From an uncultured Eubacteriales bacterium (GTDB taxonomy: Bacteria > Bacillota > Clostridia > Oscillospirales > CAG-272), in contig URAP01000063.1 in assembly GCA_900545935.1 (NCBI GenBank), positions 1-8,245 on the forward strand: a DNA stretch of 8,245 nt, in the 5' to 3' direction. Within the stretch, counting starts at the first letter, position 1, and each line of letters starts with the position of its first letter. Both the position numbers and the translations under genes were made by a program. The notes under the pieces were generated by a model. It was not told where the DNA came from, ran no database searches, and saw only the letters and a list, made by a program, of their open reading frames with translations. Of this stretch, positions 1-5,126 are shown one piece after another.

Positions 1-33
1 GCCTTTACTCTTATTTTAAAGTTTTGAGGGGGT

Positions 34-63
34 GCGGGGGGACTTTTTCAAAAGTCCCCCCGC
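34..63. repeat. GC-rich perfect palindrome (hairpin) after the DUF308 gene
   Basis: Arms 34-47 (GCGGGGGGACTTTT) and 50-63 are exact reverse complements around a 2-base centre, giving a 14-bp stem. It begins 15 bases past the stop codon of the minus-strand DUF308 gene, so it may end or protect that transcript. Neither side carries the run of T expected of a standard intrinsic terminator. The neighbouring AAAGTTTTG (18-26) and the CTTTTGAAAAAG core recur near 7847-7879 and 7928-7984, which suggests a dispersed intergenic element rather than a one-off terminator. Confidence 0.7.
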
Positions 64-77
64 GCGTATCCCCCGCG

Positions 78-659
78 TCAGTTGATGTAGATAACGTCGT
101 CCTTGTCGTGGAGGATTTTTTTTGCTTCGCGGACCTTGTGTGAGAACACACAGATCATTATAATATCGCAGATGCCGTCGATGATAAGCGAGATACCCGC
201 GAAGATCATAACGGTATCAAACGGTCCGAACATCACGAGTCCGCCGAGCACGACGGTAACGACCGAGAGGATAAGCATTCCGACCCATCCCTCGACATGC
301 GCGCGTGCGCACTCTATGCTGTCGGCAATAGAGGTACTGCCGTCGATAACGATGAATATACCGAAGATAACGGTCAGCAGATCCTTAACGACATTCGGAT
401 TGACTATGCAGAACAGTCCTGCGAGCAGCAGGGCGATACCCGAGATCAGCGCATGTCCGCTGAAAAAGAAGCCGTAGGATGCGAAAGCGACGATAGCGAC
501 GACTCCCGCGACCATGAGCACGATGCCGGAAATTGCGCAGAGCACATCCGACGAGCTGTCCGGCAGCACTATAAACAGCACGCCGATGATTACCGCGAGC
601 AGTGCGGTAATTACCTTATCCCATTTTGCAATTTTGATCCGTCTTTTAATTTCATTCAT
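78..659 (-). CDS. DUF308 / HdeD-family small membrane protein
   Basis: Small integral membrane protein of 193 residues. About six hydrophobic segments are visible, near residues 15-32, 38-59, 69-87, 92-112, 125-144 and 147-172. They form repeated two-helix units with P-D/P-N turns and glycine-rich helices, as in the DUF308 (HdeD-like) family. HdeD is tied to acid resistance in enteric bacteria, but the role in Clostridia is unknown, so only the family is assigned. The start at 659 is chosen over an in-frame ATG at 692 because GGAGGT (671-666) lies 6 bases upstream of it, whereas 692 has no such site. The C-terminus (about 173-193) is charged and probably cytoplasmic. It has its own promoter (760-733), so it is probably not strictly co-transcribed with the MATE gene upstream. 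Family call is fairly sure; function is not. Confidence 0.85.
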   Translation of the reverse strand: MNEIKRRIKIAKWDKVITALLAVIIGVLFIVLPDSSSDVLCAISGIVLMVAGVVAIVAFASYGFFFSGHALISGIALLLAGLFCIVNPNVVKDLLTVIFGIFIVIDGSTSIADSIECARAHVEGWVGMLILSVVTVVLGGLVMFGPFDTVMIFAGISLIIDGICDIIMICVFSHKVREAKKILHDKDDVIYIN

Positions 660-732
660 GACAGCACCTCCGCAAAAGCACTTTGTTTTCATTCGGCGCG
701 GTATGCCGCATCGGCTCCGCTCCGTTAATATT

Positions 733-760
733 ATTATACCGCTTTTTGAAAATAATTCAA
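733..760 (-). promoter_or_regulatory. Sigma-A promoter of the DUF308 gene
   Basis: On the minus strand, -35 TTGAAT (760-755), a 16-base spacer and a perfect -10 TATAAT (738-733) predict a start near 726 and a leader of about 67 bases. GCGGTAT (698-704) and its complement ATACCGC (736-742) form a 7-bp inverted repeat, one half overlapping the -10 box. This could be an operator or a leader stem. Confidence 0.8.
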
Positions 761-772
761 GCCCGCAAGGGC
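748..772 (-). terminator. Weak candidate terminator after the MATE gene
   Basis: On the minus strand GCCC-TTGC-GGGC (772-761) is followed by a T/A-rich stretch TTGAATTATTTTC. The stem is only 4 bp and the T run is interrupted, so termination would be inefficient at best. It abuts the -35 box of the DUF308 promoter. No better terminator was seen between the MATE stop codon and that promoter, so some read-through is plausible. Confidence 0.25.
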
Positions 773-837
773 GTAATACAACACATCAATCAGCCGCAGA
801 TGAATAAAATTTCATCAAATCACTGCAAAAGCCCGCA

Positions 838-2187
838 TCAGAAATAACGGTATTTTTTGCGGTGAACGGCGAAGAATACCGCCGTTACGGCAGCGGAAAC
901 AAGCTCCGCCGCGATGATGGAATACCATATTCCGTCTATTTCAAATATCAGCGGCAGCAGCATTACCGCCGCGGTCTGAAAGACGAGCGAGCGCAGAAAT
1001 GCGATTAGCGCCGAGGTCAGTCCGTCTCCGAGCGCGGTAAAGAACGCCGAGCCGAACACCGATATACCGGACAGAAGAAACGAGAACGAATATATCTTGA
1101 AAGCGTGAACGGTCAGCGCCTTCAACCCGTCGTCGTAGCCGACAAAGAGCGTAGCAAGCGGCGAGGAGAGCAGCTCACCGAGCCCGAACATGAGCAGAGA
1201 GGAGCAGCCGATAACAGCAAGGCTCTTGCGGAACAGATTCCGCAGCTCGCCGTTATTCTGCGCGCCGAGGCTGAAGCTCGCCACCGGCGCAGCACCGGTC
1301 GAGTAGCCGATGAATATCGCGAGAAAGATACCCGCAACATACATCAGCACACCGTAAGCCGCCACGCCGTTTTCTCCCGCGTATTCCATCAGGCGGGTAT
1401 TATACAGCATACTGACGATGGACATGGAGATGTTGCTCATCAGCTCGGAGGAACCGTTTGTCACCGTGCGAAGCAGCGCCTTTCCGTCAAAGCGGGGCTT
1501 TGTAAAGCGCAGCGCACTGCCGTTCGGCAGAGCGAAATATATCAGCGGAATAAATCCGCCCACCACCTGGCTGAGTGCGGTAGCGGCTGCCGCGCCGAAA
1601 AGCCCGAGCGGAAAGACCGCGACGAGCAGCGCGTCGAGCACCATGTTGGTAACTCCCGACGCAACGGTAACATACAGACCTGCCTGCGGACGCTCCGCAG
1701 CAATGAAAAAGCTCTGAAACTCATACTGGAGCAGGAAAAACGGCATCGAGGAGAAGAGTATCCGTCCATAGGTCACGCAGCCGTCAAGCAATGCGCCCTC
1801 CGCGCCGAGCAGCGCGCAGAGCGGACGTATAAAGAACCATCCGAGCACGCCTATGACCACTCCGCAGATCGCGGCGGCAAGCACAAAGAACGAAAACAGC
1901 TCCCGCGCCTTCTCCTGCCTTCCCTCTCCCATCGTCTTTGCGATGACGGCGCAGCCGCCCGCACCGAACATAAATCCGATCGAGCCGAGTATCATGATAA
2001 ACGGCCATGTAAAATTGACCGAGGCAAACGATGTCTTACCGACATAGTTTGACACGAAAAAGCCGTCGACAACGCAGTATATTGAGGAAAATATCATCAT
2101 AACGATCGACGGCAGCGTAAAACGCAGCAGCCTGCCGTATGTAAAATGATCGGATAACCGAATTCTTGTCTTTTTAGTCTCTTCCAA
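838..2187 (-). CDS. MATE-family efflux transporter
   Basis: Inner-membrane antiporter of 449 residues, the usual length for MATE proteins, with about twelve hydrophobic helices. These transporters export drugs, dyes or metabolites in exchange for Na+ or H+. Family signs are the N-terminal helix 1 region (RLLRFTLPSIVMMIFSSIY, then VVDGFFVSNYVG), the 'GAGGCAVIAKTMGEGRQEKA' loop after helix 2, and the matching second half (IGYSTGAAPVASFSLGAQNNGELRNLFRKS, about 296-325), which reflects the internal duplication. The start is a TTG at 2187-2185: AGGAG (2201-2197) lies 9 bases upstream and no ATG fits. Transcription probably starts near 2350, giving a long leader with a terminator-like hairpin (see 2313-2350), so expression may be controlled by attenuation. 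Substrate cannot be read from sequence. It is closer to the DinF/MepA-like group than to a named protein I can assign. Confidence 0.93.
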   Translation of the reverse strand: MEETKKTRIRLSDHFTYGRLLRFTLPSIVMMIFSSIYCVVDGFFVSNYVGKTSFASVNFTWPFIMILGSIGFMFGAGGCAVIAKTMGEGRQEKARELFSFFVLAAAICGVVIGVLGWFFIRPLCALLGAEGALLDGCVTYGRILFSSMPFFLLQYEFQSFFIAAERPQAGLYVTVASGVTNMVLDALLVAVFPLGLFGAAAATALSQVVGGFIPLIYFALPNGSALRFTKPRFDGKALLRTVTNGSSELMSNISMSIVSMLYNTRLMEYAGENGVAAYGVLMYVAGIFLAIFIGYSTGAAPVASFSLGAQNNGELRNLFRKSLAVIGCSSLLMFGLGELLSSPLATLFVGYDDGLKALTVHAFKIYSFSFLLSGISVFGSAFFTALGDGLTSALIAFLRSLVFQTAAVMLLPLIFEIDGIWYSIIAAELVSAAVTAVFFAVHRKKYRYF

Positions 2188-2206
2188 GGCTTTTTTCTCC
2201 TACTAT

Positions 2207-2227
2207 ATTTGCAAATGCGATTTTCGC
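2207..2227. promoter_or_regulatory. Two adjoining palindromes just upstream of the MATE ribosome binding site
   Basis: ATTTGCAAAT (2207-2216) is a perfect 10-bp palindrome. It directly adjoins GCGATTTTCGC (2217-2227), which has 4-bp arms around TTT. Both lie in the MATE leader, 6 to 26 bases upstream of the AGGAG site. They could be a repressor site or a small RNA structure limiting ribosome access. No regulator gene is nearby. Confidence 0.25.
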
Positions 2228-2312
2228 GCCGATCACGCACCAAAGCTATGCCCCGGGACTCCGCGCGGTCATGCATCCCCGCATCTGTCCTATCGACACG
2301 CAGATAGCTGAT

Positions 2313-2350
2313 AAAAAAACGGCGCACCCGAGCTATCGTCCGGGCAGCCG
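2313..2350 (-). terminator. Terminator-like hairpin at the 5' end of the MATE leader (candidate attenuator)
   Basis: Read on the minus strand, bases 2350-2320 can fold with CGGC/GCCG at the base, two G-U pairs beside a bulged C, and CCCG/CGGG on top of a 10-base loop. Seven T (2319-2313) follow at once. This is the shape of an intrinsic terminator, yet it lies immediately after the MATE promoter, whose start is predicted near 2350. The loop contains GATAGCT (2337-2331), complementary to AGCTATC (2309-2303) just downstream. Pairing of these two would enclose and break the 3' arm, the logic of an antiterminator. No known riboswitch class was recognised in the rest of the leader. Confidence 0.45.
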
Positions 2351-2356
2351 AGCTGT

Positions 2357-2385
2357 ATTGTACCATACTACGCCGGATAATGCAA
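2357..2385 (-). promoter_or_regulatory. Sigma-A promoter of the MATE gene
   Basis: Minus-strand -35 TTGCAT (2385-2380), a 17-base spacer and -10 TACAAT (2362-2357). The predicted start is near 2350, leaving a leader of about 160 bases to the TTG start. The -35 box lies only 11 bases past the T run of the terminator for the sugar genes, so the two units are cleanly separated. Confidence 0.8.
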
Positions 2386-2396
2386 GCCACGAATGC

Positions 2397-2433
2397 AAAA
2401 AATCGCCCGCACCGCAGAGCCCGGTGCAGGCGA
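2397..2433 (-). terminator. Intrinsic terminator of the oxidoreductase/isomerase unit
   Basis: Minus strand: 12-base arms TCGCCTGCACCG (2433-2422) and CGGTGCGGGCGA (2414-2403) pair fully apart from one T-G wobble, with a 7-base loop, followed by TTTTTT (2402-2397). It lies 75 bases after the isomerase stop codon. Together with the promoter at 2385-2357 it accounts for most of the 321-base gap between the isomerase and MATE genes. Confidence 0.92.
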
Positions 2434-2508
2434 CCTTTCATATACCGCATTAAAAGACGTTTTCTGCGGCAATATCATCTTTTTCTCTTTCGATCTTACA
2501 AACAAGAC

Positions 2509-3474
2509 TCACGCCCAGCCCATAGTGGTAGGCTTAGGCTCGTTGATGACCGACGGACGGAGGAACTCGACAGCCTTCTTCAGACCCTCGTCGATGCTCA
2601 TGAGGCTGTCCTCATGCTCGATCGAGAGAACGCGGTCGTAACCGACAAGACGGAGTGCGGAGATAAGGTCTCTCCAGTACTGCTCGCCGTTGCCGTATCC
2701 GACGGAGCGGAATACCCAGCTGCGGTGGATCTCATCGCTGTAATGCTTTGTATCGAGAACGCCGTCGGCAGCGATATTGTACTTATCGAGCTTGGTGTCC
2801 TTTGCGTGTACGTGGTAGATAGCGTCGCCGAGCTTGCGGATAGCGGCAACAGGCTCGATTCCCTGCCAGATAAGATGGGAGGGGTCGAAGTTTGCGCCGA
2901 GAACATCGCCGACAGCCTCGCGGATGCGAAGCATGGTGGCGGGGTTGTAAACACAGAAGCCGGGATGCATCTCAAATGCAACGCGGACACCGTGAGCCTT
3001 TGCGAATGCGCCCGCTTCCTTCCAGTAAGGAATGAGGACCTCGTTCCACTGGTAATCGAGGATCTTCAGGTAGTCGTCGGGCCAAGGGCAGGTTACCCAG
3101 TTCGGGTACTTAGCGCCCTCATGGTCGCCGGGGCAGCCCGAGAAGGTAATAACGGTATCAATGCCCATCTTCTCTGCGAGCAGGACGGCATTGCGGAAGT
3201 CCTTGTCGTAAGCCTCGGCAATCTTCTTGTCGGGGTGAACGTTATTTCCGTGAGCGCCGAGAGCGGCGACGTGCATGCCGTACTTGTCGAGCAGTGCGAG
3301 GAATTTCTTATACTCCTCCTCATTGTTCAGCAGGACCTCGGGGTCGCAGTGCGCCTTTCCGGGATATCCGCCCGCGCCGAGCTCGAGCGTGTCGATTCCG
3401 AGATCGTGAAGCTTCTTAAGTGACTCCTCAAAGGGAAGAGCAGCGTAGAGATTTTCAAGAACACAGAGTTTCAT
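2509..3474 (-). CDS. TIM-barrel sugar phosphate isomerase/epimerase (AP-endonuclease-2-like fold)
   Basis: Soluble enzyme of 321 residues in the xylose-isomerase-like TIM-barrel superfamily, which includes IolE, IolI, hydroxypyruvate isomerase and keto-sugar epimerases. Members use a divalent metal to move protons on sugars, keto-sugars or cyclitols. The expected ligands are visible: Glu168 in FEMHP, Asp197 and His200 in FDPSH, His223 in HVHAKD and Glu286 in SIEHED, each at a barrel strand end. Length is typical and the protein looks complete. The start has AAGGA (3488-3484) 9 bases upstream. It follows the Gfo/Idh/MocA gene by 123 bases with no convincing promoter between, and a strong terminator follows, so the two genes form one unit and probably act on the same substrate. 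Pairs of these families occur in inositol and keto-sugar catabolism and in 3-keto-glycoside (including C-glycoside) cleavage. Which reaction applies here is unknown. Confidence 0.88.
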   Translation of the reverse strand: MKLCVLENLYAALPFEESLKKLHDLGIDTLELGAGGYPGKAHCDPEVLLNNEEEYKKFLALLDKYGMHVAALGAHGNNVHPDKKIAEAYDKDFRNAVLLAEKMGIDTVITFSGCPGDHEGAKYPNWVTCPWPDDYLKILDYQWNEVLIPYWKEAGAFAKAHGVRVAFEMHPGFCVYNPATMLRIREAVGDVLGANFDPSHLIWQGIEPVAAIRKLGDAIYHVHAKDTKLDKYNIAADGVLDTKHYSDEIHRSWVFRSVGYGNGEQYWRDLISALRLVGYDRVLSIEHEDSLMSIDEGLKKAVEFLRPSVINEPKPTTMGWA

Positions 3475-3512
3475 GATGATATTTCCTTTCCGATGTTATT
3501 TGATGCCGATTT

Positions 3513-3555
3513 AAAAAAACAGGAGGCTGCCGCAGCGTCGCAGGGACACCGCGAC
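3513..3555 (-). other. Tandem hairpins followed by T7 between oxidoreductase and isomerase genes
   Basis: Minus strand: a 7-bp hairpin (GTCGCGG 3555-3549 / CTGCGAC 3543-3537, one G-T pair, 5-base loop), then GCTG-CGG-CAGC within 3536-3526, then six bases and seven T (3519-3513). The gap between stem and T run makes this a poor standard terminator. It could attenuate or process the transcript between the two genes and so set the ratio of the two enzymes. Confidence 0.35.
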
Positions 3556-3567
3556 AACCACACAAAA

Positions 3568-3581
3568 TCAACGATCGTTGA
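3568..3581. promoter_or_regulatory. 14-bp perfect palindrome TCAACGATCGTTGA
   Basis: A perfect palindrome 16 bases past the oxidoreductase stop codon and 94 bases upstream of the isomerase start. As RNA it would be a 5-bp stem with a GATC loop followed by TTTT on the minus strand, a weak terminator. As DNA it has the symmetry of a dimeric regulator site. No promoter boxes were found beside it. Confidence 0.3.
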
Positions 3582-3597
3582 CAGCTATGCCGTTTTC

Positions 3598-4692
3598 TCA
3601 GTTGTCGAAGTAGAAGGGCTTACCGGTCTTAGCGGACTCGTAGATGCCCTCGAGGATGCGGGTAACGCAGAAGGCCTGCTCCGGCAGAACAACGGGATCC
3701 TTGTCCTCAGCGATAGCCTTGAGCCAGTTGCGAGCCTCTCTGATGTGTGCAGGATCATCGCCCTGACCGTCGAAGAATGCAGCGCCGCCGCAGTTCATGT
3801 TGGGCTCGAGGATGTACTGACGACCGTTGCGAACGCCGTTAATGTGAACGCCGTCATACATATCACCGCCGCCGAGAGTACCACAGACGGAGGTAACTGC
3901 CTCACGGTTAAGAGTGGTGTTAAGAGCCCAGGAGGACTCGAGAATGATGGTCGCGCCGTTCTCCATTACGATGAAGCCGAAAGCGGAATCCTCGACGGTG
4001 AACTTAGCGGGATCCCAAGGGCCCCAGCCGTTACCCTGATCCTCGGGAGCGAGGTTGTTGAGCTTGTGGTAAGCGGTACCGACACAGTACTTAGGCTTGT
4101 AGTTATTCATTACCCAGAGAGTAAGGTCGAGTGCGTGGGTTCCGATGTCGATCAGAGGACCGCCGCCCTGCTCGTACTCGTTAAGGAACACGCCCCAAGT
4201 AGGAACGCCGCGGCGACGAATTGCGGTAGCCTTACCGAAGTAGATATCGCCGAAGGTGCCGTCCTCAGCCTCCTTCTTGAGGTAGAGAGCGTGGGGGGTC
4301 TGACGGTTCTGATAACCGATAGAGAGCTTCTTTCCGCTGCGCTTAGCTGCGTCGAGCATCTTCTTAGCCTCAGCGGAGTTGATAGCCATCGGCTTCTCGC
4401 ACATTACGTGCTTGCCTGCCTCGAGAGCGGCAACGGTGATCGGGCTGTGCATTCTGTTAGGTGTGCAGACATGTACAACATCAATGCTCTTGTCCTCAAG
4501 GAGCTTTCTGTAATCCTCGTAGACCTTTGCATCGGGGGTGCCGTACTGCTTCTTAGCAGCCTCGGCTCTCTCAACGATGATATCGCAGAATGCTACCATT
4601 TCTGCGTTGGGCTGTGCAGCGAGCGCGGGCATATGCTTGCCGTTTGCGATTCCGCCGCATCCGATAATTCCGATTCTGAACTTCTCAGCCAT
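3598..4692 (-). CDS. Gfo/Idh/MocA-family NAD(P)-dependent oxidoreductase
   Basis: Soluble dehydrogenase of 364 residues, the usual family length, acting on sugars, cyclitols or glycosides with NAD(P). Residues 5-15 form the Rossmann dinucleotide loop (GIIGCGG, Gly8, Gly11, Gly13). DVVHVCTPNRMH (71-82) and the family signature EKP (Glu99-Lys100-Pro101, catalytic Lys) follow. The C-terminal substrate domain carries GGGPLIDIGTHALDL (176-190), where Asp182 and His186 are the expected catalytic pair. The start at 4692 is preferred because AGAGG (4704-4700) lies 7 bases upstream. The reading frame is open to 4803, but that would place the start inside the -35 box of the promoter. It is the first gene of the unit with the isomerase. 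The consensus promoter suggests high or tightly repressed expression. Substrate unknown: inositol dehydrogenase, glucose-fructose oxidoreductase and 3-keto-glycoside-forming enzymes all share this pattern. Confidence 0.93.
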   Translation of the reverse strand: MAEKFRIGIIGCGGIANGKHMPALAAQPNAEMVAFCDIIVERAEAAKKQYGTPDAKVYEDYRKLLEDKSIDVVHVCTPNRMHSPITVAALEAGKHVMCEKPMAINSAEAKKMLDAAKRSGKKLSIGYQNRQTPHALYLKKEAEDGTFGDIYFGKATAIRRRGVPTWGVFLNEYEQGGGPLIDIGTHALDLTLWVMNNYKPKYCVGTAYHKLNNLAPEDQGNGWGPWDPAKFTVEDSAFGFIVMENGATIILESSWALNTTLNREAVTSVCGTLGGGDMYDGVHINGVRNGRQYILEPNMNCGGAAFFDGQGDDPAHIREARNWLKAIAEDKDPVVLPEQAFCVTRILEGIYESAKTGKPFYFDN

Positions 4693-4709
4693 TTCGGTAC
4701 CTCTTTCTT

Positions 4710-4757
4710 GTATGCATGGCATACTCAATGACAGTTTTTTACGGTGCGTTTTCACCG
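4710..4757. promoter_or_regulatory. Two inverted repeats in the oxidoreductase leader
   Basis: GTATGC-ATG-GCATAC (4710-4724) is a perfect 6-bp inverted repeat, its edge 5 bases upstream of the AGAGG site. CGGTG (4742-4746) and CACCG (4753-4757) form a second, 5-bp stem with a 6-base loop. Both fall in the predicted leader of about 76 bases. Either could be an operator or an RNA hairpin affecting translation. Confidence 0.35.
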
Positions 4758-4825
4758 CATCCGTTTTCACACTAATTATAAATACTATAAAACAGAATGT
4801 CAAGACGAAATGCTCAACTTTTCAC
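4749..4825 (-). repeat. Three GTGAAAA repeats flanking the oxidoreductase promoter
   Basis: On the minus strand GTGAAAA occurs at 4825-4819 (upstream of the -35 box), 4770-4764 (at the predicted start) and 4755-4749 (in the leader). The last two lie in a 9-base direct repeat GTGAAAACG exactly 15 bases apart, and a degraded copy AGTGAAA lies near 4841-4835. The placement around the promoter suggests binding sites for a regulator, but the region is A/T-rich and chance is possible. Confidence 0.35.
4775..4803 (-). promoter_or_regulatory. Perfect consensus sigma-A promoter of the oxidoreductase/isomerase unit
   Basis: Minus strand TTGACA (4803-4798), 17-base spacer, TATAAT (4780-4775): an exact match to the housekeeping consensus with optimal spacing. 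The predicted start is near 4768 and the leader about 76 bases. Such a promoter is strong unless repressed, and the repeats around it make repression plausible. Confidence 0.93.
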
Positions 4826-5126
4826 ATTTTTTATTTCACTTTTAACGCGTCCGGCATAATAGCCCCCGACGTGCAATAGAAATTAGATAAGGAAGCTCGT
4901 ACCCGACGTGCCGAATGCCGTTGCCGCAGGAGGGTATTTCACCTCGCAGCGGCAGTTTCCCGGCGGCGTACAGCACTCGGCGCGCCGTTTCTATCATATA
5001 TTATTTATTATTATGCTCCGCCGCGCCGGATATACGGTACATTACCATAATGAAAAATTTATCAGAGCGAAAGGAAGCCTCCGCTGTGCCGCGGCACCCG
5101 CTGCGGCAGCACGAGAGGCTGCGGTA
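4826..5126. other. Intergenic region upstream of the Ca2+-ATPase
   Basis: This is the ATPase side of the 434-base gap between divergent genes. It holds a 10-bp direct repeat CCCGACGTGC (4865-4874 and 4902-4911) and an imperfect hairpin 4922-4954 with arms TGCCGC/GCGGCA and GAGG/CCTC. An A/T-rich stretch at about 5000-5022 offers several -10-like TATTAT/TATATT matches but no good -35 at the right distance, so no promoter is assigned for the ATPase. The stretch is open in two forward frames. A 25-codon frame (ATG 5050) ends in TAATG overlapping the ATPase start, but it has no ribosome binding site, so it is not called as a gene. Confidence 0.5.

Noticed and set aside
1105..2052. Plus-strand 315-codon frame opposite the MATE gene
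   Set aside because: The translation is highly charged (Arg/Glu/His-rich), as expected from the antisense of hydrophobic membrane codons, and it has no start signal or family match.
2380..3423. Long plus-strand open frame (about 347 codons) opposite the isomerase gene
   Set aside because: It mirrors the codon bias of the minus-strand gene, has no recognisable protein family, and the minus-strand protein has intact family motifs and its own ribosome binding site.
3493..4731. Long plus-strand open frame (about 412 codons) opposite the oxidoreductase gene
   Set aside because: Same reasoning: low-complexity Val/Leu/Ser-rich translation with no family resemblance, antisense to a clear Gfo/Idh/MocA enzyme.
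4855..5022. Several -10-like boxes (CATAAT, TATATT, TATTAT) as an ATPase promoter
   Set aside because: None has a credible -35 hexamer 16-18 bases upstream, so no promoter was assigned.
4908..5126. N-terminal extension of the ATPase from an upstream in-frame ATG
   Set aside because: No ribosome binding site suits the upstream ATGs, the added residues do not resemble P-type ATPases, and the site at 5114-5118 is well spaced to the ATG at 5127.
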